A DNA stretch of 64,000 nucleotides from Alopecurus myosuroides (GCA_028641055.1 CM054061.1:31845019-31909018); one strand, 5' to 3'; counted from the stretch's first letter, positions 12,593 through 24,674 are shown. The notes: generated by a model from the sequence alone, not told the origin. Translations and numbers: made by a program.

Positions 12593-12602
12593 CCTTTTTA
12601 TA
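12593..12602 (-). promoter_or_regulatory. TATA box of the antisense ORF (copy 2)
   Basis: TATAAAAAGG on the minus strand, 40 bases upstream of the ATG at 12562, identical to the box at 4535-4544. Confidence 0.5.
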
Positions 12603-13194
12603 GCAGCAAGAGCAGAGCCCTCTCCTTCATCAAGCACTACGCGGGAAAAGCCGAAGAATCCAGCTGCAGTACTCGCAAATGGCGCGAAATCACCAGCGCG
12701 CCCCTCCACCAAGTGGTCGAAGAATCGACATGTCTCACTCACAATAGTCTCGTGGCGAGGTGTCAGTCCACCCTGAGCTCAAAGTGGGCGGGACGCCCTG
12801 ATGCCAAGGGTGTGTGCACCAGGAGAGAAGGCCAGGCAAGAAGAAGAAGAGAAAGAGAAAAGGGCATCGACTGCCAGGTGGGCCTGGTCCCACACGTCAG
12901 TGTATGACTCCATAGAACCCCGGGTGTACCTAGCCTCTAACTCTCTTTCTAATCGTGAGAAAAATATCGACAAGATCACTAGTTGTTTGTAGCCTCTACC
13001 CTACACAACTAGGTCTCTGTGACCCCTTATTGTGAGTATCCAGTCTTATTTTCAGGGTTGAAGCAAATTTTGGTTTTCTTAAAAGTTTAGTTAAAAGAGT
13101 GTTGTTTTTGTTAAAAAAGGAGTTTTTGTTTTTGTTGTTAAGAAAACCTTCTTCCTTGCTTTCCCTTACGAATCTCGAGGACGAGATTCATTTT

Positions 13195-13208
13195 AAGGGG
13201 GGAAGAGT
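13195..13208 (+). other. Polypurine tract
   Basis: AAGGGGGGAAGAGT immediately precedes the 3' LTR; the matching tract of the partial copy is at 5137-5150. It is the expected primer for plus-strand DNA synthesis. Confidence 0.85.
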
Positions 13209-16200
13209 TGTAACAGCCCAATTTTTGGGAGACAGGAAAACTTGTTTTTAATAACCCAAAAATCAGGGCCAACAAAAACTTTTTAATATGTTTGACTCAT
13301 GCTTGTGTTTTCCATTTCTATTTGGTTGTTGTTTGTGTTTGTGTTTGTGTTTGAGTTTGTTATCAACTAACATTAAAACCAATGTTTTTAACTTTCCTAA
13401 AACCCAACCCTTGTGATCAAGTCATGACAAGAAAACTTATCATCTTCTTCCATCACCCTCTTTTGGCAAAAACCTTTTTGAAAATGGTTTGATTTTAAAG
13501 GAAACCCAAAGACCAATTTTGAGAAAAACAAAGGATAATTTTCAAAACTATATGAAAAGTACTTTGGAGCTAATCATCTCCAACCTGTTTTCAACCATTA
13601 TGTTTTTGCAAGTATTTCAAAAACTCTTTATCACTTCCTTCTTTTGCAAAAACAATAGAAAGGGACTATGTTATCCCTGTGTTTTACCTCAATTATATTC
13701 TTTTGGAAATAACAACTTCTGAGATGAACCTCTTATTAAAATCCACTTGTCATGATATGTATTGATCACTACCTACAATTAACACTTGAGATAAACACCT
13801 GGAAACTAATTTGAAGAACTCAGTTGCTTGAGTGATCTTGTGTGATTTGTTATGTTACCTGCTTGTTGTGTGACCTTGTCCTGTGTTTGCTTGAGGTATT
13901 TATTTCTGTTTGTTGATAAGTGTGTGCTGTTTTAAAGATAATAAAACTTAGTAATAACAAGATCAAGCATCTATATCATATTCCATCACATGTCCATATC
14001 ATCTTCTGTTTTCTTAAAAACTTCCAACCTTGGAGACATGCCTTTATGTCAAATGTTGTTCTATTCATCAATGTACCCTCATCTATATCATGTTTACCAT
14101 CTATAATATCTATCCAAGTGGTTATCTTGTATATTGAAACTATTTTGTATCATCTATCAAAGTCCTTTTGAAGACATTCCCAAAATAATGACCATATCAC
14201 CTTTGTTATGAAGCACTTTGTCCATGATACTCCAAATCCCTCCTTATTGTTTTCAGGCCCAATGAACCTACCCTTGTCATCTTCATGACCTATACATCAC
14301 CTTCATATGGTCCATTTATTTTGCTAAGGCCATTTAATTGTTCTTCCCACATGGTTTTTATCCTATTAAATAAACACTTGTTTTCACATTTTTTCACTTG
14401 GTGTCTCAAATATTTTCAAAAGAGTTGCTTATTAAAAATCACTTTTGAGACATATACTATGTACTATCTCATCCCAACTCAAAAATATTGGTTTTAAAAG
14501 CATTTTACTATTTATTATTTTCCATTTTCCAAAAGGCCAGAAATGAACTTTAAAATATTTTGTGAAGAAAAGTATTTCCTAAAATCTTGGAAAAATTACC
14601 CAACATGCCCATGGTCATGTGGGACTAATTTATGGAAAAACATTTGCAAAGTTGTTTTGAAAATTTTGGAGAAAACATTTAAAAACAGTTTCTGCCATTT
14701 TTGAGATTCCAAAATTTTGTGAAGGAAATATTTTCAAAAACTCTTGAGACCACCACCCCTAGGCTCCAATTTTTATTCTCTATCCAATGGACATAATTTT
14801 GCACACATGTTCTATTCAAATTATTTGTGAAAACAATCAAAAACCACTTCTGGTTATTTTGGACATGGTTAAATTCATGCAAGTCTTGGCCAATATTTGC
14901 ACTCTCTGCATCTCACTCCAGTTCTGAGAGGTGGACAACATCCTCCCCAACCTTCTAGACATGGTCTACCTGCTTCTCTCTCTCTCTAGCTCATCCAACC
15001 ACATATGGACAAGGATGGTGCTCACCCCATTTCTCTACTCCACCCCCTCAGACCATTCCAGGCAAGTCCCTTGCGCCACCAGGCTTCTATCGAACCCGTG
15101 AACCCTCTGCGATGAGCCCTCGCTCTCTCTTTGTCTCCATCTCTCTGGTTCGTGTGCTGTCCATGGCGTCCAGGACGCCCACGCCACGTCGCTCGCGTTC
15201 CGCCACTTGTGAAGCATGCCGAGCAGCGCGACCTTGTCTATCTGCTCCGTGAACCTCCCAGTAACGTTCCCGTGATCCTCATTCCTCCCCTCGCATCCTT
15301 CTTCTCCCTCGAGCTGCGGTCGAACACCTACGGGTGCCCCTCGTCCTCTCTGAAATCCACTCTCCTCCGACCCTCTCGACCTCGACACTCTGTCCCTTAG
15401 GCATCCACACCTCACCTGCATACCTCTAGAGAAGTTTCTTGGGCTCAATCGCCTCCGACACCCCTACCCGTGTCCGCCATGGCCAAGCTCGCCGTGTTCA
15501 TCGTTTGCTTGGAGCAGACCACCTCCTCGTCTCTCGTTTCTTTCCTTAGAACCCTCATGCTTCCAATTGAATGGTGCCTCCTCCGATTCACCGAGTTTTT
15601 ATTCACAGGGACGAGTTCCTCCGTGACCTCGGGTTGCATCCGTGGTACCCCCATGCGAGGACCACGCTCCGGGTCTTCCTGCCTCGAATCGATGCGGGCA
15701 ATCGATAGGCGCCACGATTTGGAGCCGTTCTACGCCCCGCACGCTTCCTGGGAAGGTTTGGAGCGGCCTATGGCGAGATCTCCGGCGAGGATCCGCCACG
15801 GGACGCCGTACCCTCTGTTTCCGCCGCCAGGTTTTGGTCACCGCCGGCTGCTGCGGACGTGGCTTCCTCGCGGCCGTCGGATCCGCATCGGGCGGGTCCA
15901 TTTTGAATCAAGCTCCATCTAATCTCCGCCGTCGACTGCGGATCGGACGGTGGCTTACCGTTTGGCCACGCGCGCGCTCGCGACCGGGCCGGCCTGCCTC
16001 TGTGCGGCCCAACACCTCCAGATCTGGCCCGTTAACCAATTTTTTTTCTGCAGGTTGTATTTCTTTTCTCTGCAGATCTGTTTTCTGGTGTTTGCTTTAA
16101 TTCAAAACAAAAATGCTATCAAGTGAATATTGCCAAACTAAAAATCACAGAACTAGATCTACAAAATATTAACCACCTCCAACTTGTAGATCTGTATTTT

Positions 16201-19200
16201 GAGCAATAGTTTAGGAGAAATAAAATAAATGGCAGAGGTACTCTGTTTCACTATTTAATCCATAACTTGAGTTTTAGGTATCCAAAACTTGCAAACTCAA
16301 CTGTTCTGAGTAGCTCTTGTTAATATCTATCTAAGGAACTTGACCTTGTGTTGACTTGAGTTGTTATGTGGAAATGGCATGCATGTTAGTTTTTAGGACA
16401 GAGAGCACTTCTGTGAATTTTTAATTTTATTGGTGATGATTTTTGAAGTGAATCCAATTGTGTTGGCTTTCTAGTGACTAGGAGCACCTCATACTAGATT
16501 TTCATGATGTTAGTAGTTACAGAATAGGATTGGTGCAATATTTAGTGATTAGCTCTTTTCTGCATTTTATTGCTATGCCCTTATTTAAATTGTGTGTTAT
16601 ATTATTTTGTTATAAAATTGATTCCTAGCATGTGTAGGGTATCAATACATGTTTTATTTGTGCTTGAGTGTGTCATTATCATGTTAGGAAAATGTGTGTG
16701 AAAAGCATGTTGTTGTAGTATATTTTCCATAGGGTTGTTTTCCTTGTAAAATTAGGATAAATCTTGTATTTCTTCTTATGAGTATGATGAATTTCATAAA
16801 TTTTTTAGTATATTTTTATCCATAGCATAGCTACTGTTATTTTTGACTGTTATTATTTCTTGCATGATTGGATAAGTTCTAGATCATGTTGGCATGCCAT
16901 GCTAGTTGTAGGTGATTTCTGCCATAGTAGTTATATTGCATGCTTAATTTTTGAGGCATTAATTAGATTGTTATTTTGTTATTACTAGCAGGTCTAGGTG
17001 TTGTTTTCTCTGTTATTTAGATGTCATCTTAAATATCCATCATGTTAGAATAAATCATGTTTAATGGTCTCTTATGGTTATGCATGTCTGCTTGTCTAAA
17101 TAGCCTTTTTCATGTCTAGTTTTAATTGTTGTTTTGCTCCATGATTATTTTCATGCATTGAGTGATGCCATGGTATTTTTGGTATTGTTTTGTCTCTGTT
17201 ATTAGGTTGCTTAGGTACTGGTTATAGTAATTCTCCATGATTAGAAAAGCATGTGTTACTATGGGCTTGTAGTATTGCTTGATAATATTTTCCTATGCAT
17301 GTATATGTGTTCCTAGGTTATTTTCTTGTTATTTTGATCATCCTCATGAATGACCAGAGAGCCATTTAACCTTATTTGAGCATGATATGAGAGTAGAACA
17401 CCCACTGAACTCATGCCATTTTGGTTGAGGATCCATAACACCAATTCTAGTGCTATTCATGTGTGTTGTCTGGGCATGATTTGCTTTTTGGTGTGCACCC
17501 TAGTAAATTTTGTTGGTGAGTGTACTTATTGGATGAAATGCTTGCTGTATGTCTACATTTTAGCAAGGGCTTGCATTTGTTTGGTTCTGATTGGGTGTTT
17601 TCCTTTTTATGTTTACGACGTTAGATAACGAAGACGGTATTATTTCCCGGAGAGGTTTTTATTGCAACTCTTGTTTATTTCAAGAGCAAGACGAAGACCA
17701 GAGCCAAGGCAAGCCATTCTAAATGCTTGCTGTTGTTTTACTTATCATTATCTATCATGCATGTTTTACTTATGAAGTTTTACAAAAGTTTGATTCAAAA
17801 ACTATTCTTTTAAGTGGACTATATCACTATCTATTTTATGTATCTAATATGCTATATCCACTCTATAATCTTGGTGTTACCAAGCCCTTTAGACATTTTG
17901 TATCATCACTTAATCCACTTAAGTCCCCTAGTGGACATTTTAACTTGATGTTTTTGGAAAGCAAAAGCTTGGAAAGACCCCGAGGAAAGGTGGGACCTTG
18001 TCCGAGGGAGGTTTGTGAAGAAGGAAATGTTTTCGACTTGTTTTCCAAAAATAACACATAACCTAGTCTTCGCCGGACAACCAAGCCGTGCTGCCACATT
18101 ACCTCAATATGGGAACGGGGTCTAGCTAATTGCTTGTCGGTGTTAGTCCGTGTCTACCTCAAAGTGCTATAGGGGTTAGAGTCCCCCGAACCGAATTGTC
18201 GCCATGAGGGAGAATGGGACATTCACAGTGTGGGATTAAGTTCACTACCGGTTGCAGCAATTGGGTCTCCTGCCATGGCGGTGTGTTGTCAGGGGAAACC
18301 GGATCGATACGGCTGACTCACTCGGTGCCGGGGAGAACAAACCCAGTTGAGGAGGTAGTCATTTACTAGCACTAACATAGTGGATGGTTAGGACCAGTTA
18401 TCCGATGTTTGCATACTGTCTCGGACAGTCTGTGGTTGTTCACGGCGGATGTACTGGATCTTGTGGATTGTGTACACCTCTGCAGAGTAAAACTATTCAG
18501 AATAGCCGCGCCCTCGGATATGGGAAGTTGAATGGCCATGTAGCTAGTATTGTGTCAATGTTTTCAAAAAGCTGGAAAAGTGTTTTGGAACTTGTACCTG
18601 GGAGGTACGTTGAAAGGGAATGATTGTACCTTTGAGGTACCGGATAAATGATGATCTTAAAGATGTGTTTTTCCAAGAAGTTTTGCAAAGAGAAATGTTT
18701 TCTTTATCTAGAATGTTTTATAAAAACCTTGTGGACATGTTTCATCTACAAGGGAAATGAAATATCTTTTGAAGTATCTTCTTCAACAAAGGAGAATAAA
18801 ACTTGTGCAACTATGATGAGTCTTAAATTCATCATGGCTAGTTGAGCCCTAATTAAAGCCTTCCTACTACTTTTATACCTGCATACTTGCATGTTTAGCT
18901 TTCATTTAGGGTGTCTTGCAGGAGTACATTCAAACGTACTCATGAATGGTTTCGTCCCTGGCTATTGTCTTAGCCAGACTTTGAGCAGATACCCGGAGAA
19001 TCTGAAGAAGATGGTGTCGCTGACGGCTATGCGAACTAGGAACGTCTCCGAGTCAGTAGCCTGTAGGTAGTCAAGGCGTGACTTGGGTTTACCACGAGTG
19101 TGTTTTGCAGTCTTCCGCTGTTTTTGGTGTGTGTTCCTGCCCTGCGTGGCAGTTGTTTTCCAACTGAGTCAAGTGACCAGTTGTGTAAGCCGTGTATTCG

Positions 19201-19319
19201 TGTAGTGGATGGTGTAATCTGCAATGCCAACTCGAGTATGTTGTTCACGACTGACTGATCATGGGATCGTGAATGTATGCATACTGGAGGTCTCGGACTG
19301 CTAGTCTGGGGTCCCCACA
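13209..19319 (+). mobile_element. 3' LTR of the long-LTR Gypsy derivative
   Basis: Starts TGTAACAGCCC and ends GGGGTCCCCACA; 6111 bp. It is collinear with the LTR at 5151-11257, with the offset changing from 8058 to 8062 because of two small indels. The low divergence, about 0.25% by my count, points to a recent insertion (order of 0.1 million years with the commonly used grass LTR rate of 1.3e-8 per site per year). Immediately downstream, the sequence switches to the end of the diverged LTR. Confidence 0.88.
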
Positions 19320-19559
19320 CATGGGCTATCTACGTGTGTTTTCTTTCCGCTGTGTGTGTGAGTTGTGAGACTTTGTCTGCCCTGCGTGGCAGTTAATATA
19401 GACTTGGTCATGTGACCATTGGCTTGTAAGACTGTTGTTATTCGTGTAATGGATAATGTATCTGTGTACCACTTCGTATGTTGTTCACGACTGAATTTCT
19501 TGGGATCGTGAATGTATGCATATGAGGGGTTCTGGACCTTCCGGTTTGGGGCCTCTACA
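19320..19559 (+). mobile_element. 3' remnant of the diverged solo LTR
   Basis: Homologous to the terminal part of the 6.1-kb LTR (about 11028-11257) but clearly diverged: shared CCCTGCGTGGCAGTT, TATGTTGTTCACGACTGA and GGGATCGTGAATGTATGCAT blocks, ending in GGGGCCTCTACA. It completes the LTR that starts at 328. About 0.87 kb of that LTR is missing between the two pieces. Confidence 0.75.
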
Positions 19560-20107
19560 AATAACACGTGTTCCAGGAAGTGTTTTCAGTTTGTGAGGTG
19601 GGATAGAAGACTTTGACAGGGGAGAGAGTTAGTGGAGGGTCGGGGGGCCACACCATGTGACCGCGCCCCAGGTGGCTTTCCGCCTCATTTTTTTCGTAAA
19701 AAATTATTATAATTTTTCTTAAATTTTCCGAGAAACTTTATTTTTCGGACTTTTTCAGAATTTTAATAAATAATAATATTTCTGGAAAACAAAAGTGAAA
19801 ATGTGGAAAACAAAACCAAAACCAGCACTACAGAAGTTCTATGACACTCCAATGGAAGAATATCCAAAGAAAACAAAGGTGGTAGTGGTGAAAACAAAAG
19901 TATGGATGGTGAAAATATGCATAACCTCAAAAATCAGAGTGAAAACATGCATCATGATGCTGGAAAACATGATTATACTCAAGTAGAAATGTTATAACAG
20001 TATTAAACATGGTGAAAACATAATGGGGAAGGTGAAAACATAGTGAAAACATTGTCCTCTTCATTAAAAAATATTTTGTTAACAAGGGTGATCAAGTCTT
20101 GTTACCA
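19560..20107. other. Unclassified AT-rich stretch with repeated GTGAAAACAT words
   Basis: Starts with AATAA, the candidate target duplication of the solo LTR. Between 19790 and 20055, the words GTGAAAACAT, GGAAAACA and close variants recur at irregular spacing. No credible protein is encoded. It may be the degraded 3' internal region of a Gypsy element, but no family assignment is made. Confidence 0.35.
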
Positions 20108-20405
20108 GAATAATTTTCATATGAAGAAAAACTTTGCTGATTACTAAATAATTGTTTTACCTCAACCTTGATAGGCATAGTCCTAATCACAATAATTTCA
20201 TATTCCTTTGGTGGTACTGGAATGGGACAATAAAATTCTCCAATCTTGGTGGTCTCAATAATTTTCATATGAAGAAAAACTTTGCTGATTACTAAATAAT
20301 TGTTTTACCTCAACCTTGATAGGCATAGTCCTAATCACAATAATTTCATATTCCTTTGGTGGTACTGGAATGGGACAATAAAATTCTCCAATCTTGGTGG
20401 TCTCA
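20108..20405. repeat. 149-bp direct tandem duplication
   Basis: Bases 20108-20256 are repeated at 20257-20405 with no difference seen by eye. The duplication covers the 3' end of the protease reading frame of the Athila-like element, so the C-terminal codons of that ORF exist twice. Confidence 0.9.
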
Positions 20406-20995
20406 ATATTTTTAATTGAATTTAGACCATATTTCTTATCAATCTTCTTGGGAAAATAAATAGTGTGCTCTTTATCATCGACATTAAAAGTAACTTTTCC
20501 TTGATTACAATCAATAACAGCCCCTGCAGTATTAAGAAAAGGTCTTCGAAGAATAATAGACATATTATCATCTTCAGGCATTTCTAACACAACAAAGTCA
20601 GTTAATATCAGACAATTATTAGCAACAAAGTCCTCACATATACCGACAGGAATAGCCGTAGATTTATCAGCCATTTCCAAAGATATATCAGTTGGTTTTA
20701 ATTTTTCTAGTAGTAGTCTTTTATAGAGAGTAAAAGGCATGACGCTAACTCTAGCTCCCAGATCACACAAAGCAGTTCTAACATAATTATTTTTAATAGA
20801 ACAGGGAATAGTTGGTATACCAGGATCTCCAAGTTTCTTAGGAACCTTGCCATTAAAAGAATAATTAGCAAGCATAGTGGAAATTTCCTCATTAGGAATC
20901 TTCCTTTTGTTAGAGACAATATCTTTCATATATTTTGCATAAGGAGGTAATTTAATAGCATCAGTTAAAGGAATTTGCAAGAACAAAGGTTTCAT
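20255..20995 (-). pseudogene. Athila-type retropepsin-like protease fragment
   Basis: 246 codons. The fragment has retropepsin hallmarks: an active-site-like ALCDLGARVSVMP (the usual form has D-S/T-G-A; here it is DLGA, so the catalytic triplet is altered) and ILRRPFLNTAGAVID, corresponding to the flap and second conserved motif (normally LGRPFL). The N-terminal part (LPPYAKYMKDI, IPNEEISTMLANYSF) is typical of the region between gag and protease in plant Athila elements. It follows gag on the same strand. The reading frame ends in the 149-bp duplication, and no RT, RNase H or integrase follows, so pol is truncated. Confidence 0.75.
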
Positions 20996-21019
20996 CCATT
21001 CACAAAACTTGTTATAGAG

Positions 21020-21441
21020 TTATTCTTCTTTTGACTTGTGTTTCTTATTAGGATAAGGCATTGGTTTTTGTACCCAAGGTTCTCTTTCATTACCATGTTT
21101 ATTAGCAATAAAATCTTCCTTAGTGTACTTAGTATTTTTTAGTTTGCTTTTCAGGTTACTTTTCAATTTCTTATTTATCAGAAGCGTCATTCTTTTCATT
21201 ACCACTTTCAGTTTCAGCATCAGAGATAGATATACTATTAGGATCTTTAGCAAGTTTAGAGGATTCTACAACATTTTTATGTTTCTTCTTGTTTTTCTTC
21301 TTAGTATGAATAACATCATTATTAATTTGTTGAGAATCTTGTTCAATTCTTTTAGGATGTCCCTCAGGGTATAAAGGATCTTGTGCAGCAATACCACTTC
21401 TTGTTCTTATTTCATAAGCATGTTTTCTTTAGAAGCATTAA
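21020..21441 (-). pseudogene. Degenerate gag-protease linker
   Basis: Between gag and protease the frame is broken by several stops. Recognisable pieces remain, such as DFIANKHGNEREPWVQ and the lysine-rich NKKHKSKEE just before the protease region, both in the expected order on the minus strand. It is probably one former gag-pro polyprotein. Confidence 0.5.
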
Positions 21442-22970
21442 CTAGCAAATCTTTTGCACTTTAGCAAGTTGATCAATTTGAGTTTGAACCATTTGAAAAT
21501 GTTTAACAAGCATTTTAACATCATTAGAGGTTCTTTCTATAATACCATGCAAATCATTAATAGCTTTAGAGTTTTCCATTAGGTGATTTTGCACTCTCAT
21601 ATTAAAATTATCTTGCTTAATAACATAATTATCAAACTCATCTAAGCATTGATCAGAAGGTTTTCTATAGGGAATATCTCTACTATCAAAATATTGGAGA
21701 GAGTGTACCTCAATGGGTGATGAGTGAGGGATTGGCTTACATAATTCTTCTATAGGTGGAAGATTCTTCACATCTTCAGATTTAATACCCCTCTCTTTAA
21801 GAGATTTCTTGGCTTCTCTCATCACTTCATCATTTAATTCAATCATTCCCCTCTTCTTGGGTGTTGGTGTTGGTGGTTGTGTTGGTATTGATACTGGAGT
21901 AGGGGTCGGCTCAGGCTCAACCATAGTCCAATCATCATGATTTTGGCTTATTTTAGCCATTAATTCCTCAACTTCTTCTGGAGTTCTTTGCCTGAAAACA
22001 CAGCCAGCACAACTATCTAGGTATGTCCTAGATTCAACAGTTAGTCTATTATGGAATATATCAAGAAGTTTATTATATTCTAGCTTATGCCTAGGTGTAG
22101 CCCTTACTAAAGAACATAACCTTGCCCAAGATACATGCAATTTCTCCTCTTCCAATTGCTTGAAATTAAATATATTTTGTAAAGCAGCATGTTGAGCACT
22201 CGCATGAAAATATTTCTGAAAGAAAGCATAAACCAAACCAATAGGACTATCAATAGATCTAGGAGACAAATTATTAAACCAAGTTTTAGCTTCATCTTTT
22301 AGTGAGAAAGGGAATATTTTAGTAACAAAGTAGCAACGTTTCTTAAGACCATCAGAGAATAAACTACTCAAGGAGGAGAGCTCATTCATATGTTTCATAG
22401 CACTTTCATTTTCAGTACCACAAAAAGGTTCTTTCTCAACAATAGATATATAAGATAAATCAACAGAGAAATCATAATCCTTATCCCTAATATTAATAGG
22501 AGAAGTGGCAAACTTAGCATCGGGAGATAATTTATATTTAACAGCACGACTTTCCATAAGACATATAGCAGCATCATTATCCTTCATAGATTGTATTTTC
22601 TCAATAAGATCATCACTAAGTTAATATAGGCATCATCAAAATCATCATTAGGATTTTCTCTAAACTCACGTGAAAAAGCAGGAGTAACATGATTTTTATC
22701 AGGAGTTTCAGTGTTTGCAATATTTTTAGCTTTAGCAATAGTAGCATCTAAGAAAGGACGGAGAGAACCACTCTCATCAAGAACAGTAGAAGCATCATCA
22801 AAAGTATCAGAAGTATTTTCAGATTCAGCAGAAGTAGCATGTGTATGTGATGGTGTAAGCAGTTTACTCATAACAGACGGTGAATCAAGAGAAACATGGG
22901 TGTTCAGAGTTGTACCTCTTCTTGTAGTGGATGGTAATATAGGAACTCTTCCATCACGAGACTTACGCAT
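21442..22970 (-). pseudogene. gag: Athila-type gag, frameshifted
   Basis: Starts at ATG 22970 (MRKSRDGRVPILPS) and runs to 22584. A one-base deletion at about 22615-22622 then shifts the frame, and the rest (381 codons) is read from 22587 to 21442. The core matches the retrotransposon gag family: LKDEAKTWFNNL, YAFFQKYFHASAQHAALQNI, LHVSWARLCSLVRATPRH, followed by the TPEEVEELMAKISQNHDDW tail and a coiled-coil C terminus (residues about 320-380). Gag would form the cytoplasmic particle. The primer site and LTR lie just upstream in the expected order. The frameshift makes this copy defective. Confidence 0.8.
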
Positions 22971-23029
22971 GATGAATGATTGGTAGTAGATAATAGTATT
23001 CTCCGGTGAGCTCGCAAATAAAGCTCTGC

Positions 23030-23047
23030 TCCCCGGCAACGACGCTA
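23030..23047 (-). other. Primer binding site, degenerate tRNA-Asp type
   Basis: On the minus strand, TAGCGTCGTTGCCGGGGA, two mismatches from the common Athila-type TGGCGCCGTTGCCGGGGA. It lies 14 bases inside the LTR end at 23062. Confidence 0.7.
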
Positions 23048-23061
23048 GAAAATAGTCTTGA

Positions 23062-24409
23062 TGACCCACAAGTATAGGGGATCGCAACAGTCTTCGAGGA
23101 ATGTAAACCCAAATTTATTGATTCGACACAAGGGGGACCAAAGAATATTTGTGAGCCTTAACAAGTGAGTTGTCAATTCACTTGCACCTAAAAGTTGACT
23201 AGTTCGTAGTGGTTTATCAGTAGTAACAGTTTTACAGTAGCAGCAGTAGTGAAATAATAACAGCAGTAGTATGAAAACAGCAGTTGTAGTGATTGAAGTA
23301 AACAACGGGATTAAATATTGTAGGCATAGGTATGGATGAACGGGCGTTGCATGATAAGAAAGTTCAAATAATGATCATGTCATGGGCATTGCAGATAAAT
23401 AAGATAAAGCATCCAAACACTAAGTAACCATAGGCATGTGTTCCATAAATAGTCGTACGTGCTCGCAATGAGAACTTGCACAACATCTTTTGTCCTACAA
23501 GCCCGTTTTCAGCGGGGCCTCAAGGGAACTACTGGTAATTAAGGTGCTCCTTTTAATAAAGCACCGGAGCAAAGCATTAACACTCTGTGAACACATGTGA
23601 TCCTCACATCACAGCCATCCCCTCCGGTTGTCCCAATTTCTGTCACTTTGGGGCCTTGGGTTCCGGACAATGATATGTGTAAACAACTTGCAGGTATGAT
23701 CAAGAAACAATAATTATCATCATGATTAAATAACATGTTCAGATCTGAGATCATGTCACTCAGGCCCAAAGTGGCAAGCATTAAGCATAACAAGTTGCAA
23801 CAATATCAATAGCACTAATAGAGGATACTAGGCACTATGCCCTAACAATCACGACATTATTACATGAACGAACTCATCCAATCCCTACCATCCTCTTCAG
23901 CCTACAGCGGGGGAATAACTCACACATGGATGGGAGAAACATGGATGGTCGATAGAGAGGCGTTGGTGATGACGGTGGCGATGATCTCCTTCAATTCCCC
24001 GTCCCGGCAGGGTTCCAGAACAGGAACTTCTGATCCCCAAATCGAGGTTCGGGACGGTGGCGACGCTCTGTTGTGTTTCTGTGGAATATGACGAACCCCA
24101 TCGTGTTTTAGGGTTGAAGGCTATTTGTAGTCGAAAGGGGAGTCCGAGGTGGGTTGTGGGTGGCCCACACCATAGGTGGCCACCCTGTGGCTCTTCTCCT
24201 GGCCCCCTTCTGGCTCCTGGGGTGAAAACATCAATGGGGTCTTTTCTGGGAAATTTCCCGAAAGTTGATTTTTCTGCACAAAAACAAGACACCAAGGTGA
24301 TTCTGCTGAAAACAGAGTTAGTCCGTGTTAGTTGTATCCAAAACACACAAGTTTAGAGGAAAAAAAAAAGAAAAGTGTTCAAAAAAGGAGATACGTTTTC
24401 GACGTATCA
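23062..24409 (-). mobile_element. 5' LTR of the inner Athila-like element
   Basis: On the minus strand it starts TGATACGTC at 24409 and ends CACTTGTGGGTCA-like at 23062 (1348 bp). Both ends are typical of abundant Triticeae Athila-like (Sabrina/WHAM-type) LTRs; the family name is from memory and tentative. Primer site, gag and protease follow on the minus strand. No 3' LTR is present on the other side. Confidence 0.7.
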
Positions 24410-24674
24410 GTGTGATAATGAAATAATTGTTGTTGGCGCTAGTAAATTCACATAACTTAGTGTTCTCAGGAGTAGTCATTTTAGCAAGATTAAAAACAGG
24501 ATAAAAACTACAACTAGAATGAGAACTAATTTTTTGTGTTTTTGATAAAGAGAAACAAACAAGACGAAATAAAATAAACTAAGCAAAACTAAAACAAAGT
24601 AAAGAAATTGGAAGTGAGAGACTCCCCTTACAGAAATTCTCTTCCTCCCCGGCAACGGCGCCAGAAAATAGCCT
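24410..24674 (-). mobile_element. Leader of the outer Athila-like element, with primer site
   Basis: Downstream of the LTR at 24675-25962 (minus strand) comes the primer site TGGCGCCGTTGCCGGGGA (24646-24663, tRNA-Asp type, perfect) and about 235 bases of AT-rich leader. The leader is then cut at 24409 by the LTR of the other Athila-like element, so this element is the older host. The remainder of its internal region is not in the window. Confidence 0.7.

Larger units (their letters stand above)
11258..13208 (+). mobile_element. Internal domain of the non-autonomous LARD
   Basis: Only 1951 bp separate the two LTRs, starting with a primer binding site and ending with a polypurine tract, and no gag, protease, RT or integrase can be found. 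Near the 3' end, the GAATCTCGAGGACGAGATTC segment (13170-13189) resembles the tail of chromovirus-type Gypsy pol genes, so this is probably a deletion derivative that depends on a relative for replication. The only ORF of note runs antisense (12194-12562). This fits the large retrotransposon derivative (LARD) class known from Triticeae. Confidence 0.82.

Noticed and set aside
13170..13189. GAATCTCGAGGACGAGATTC as a regulatory palindrome or terminator
   Set aside because: This imperfect palindrome is the usual tail of chromovirus-type pol just before the polypurine tract, so it is a coding relic.
23711..24409. Antisense ORFs in the Athila LTR (for example 23897-24346)
   Set aside because: Inside an LTR, without domains; shadows of repeat sequence.
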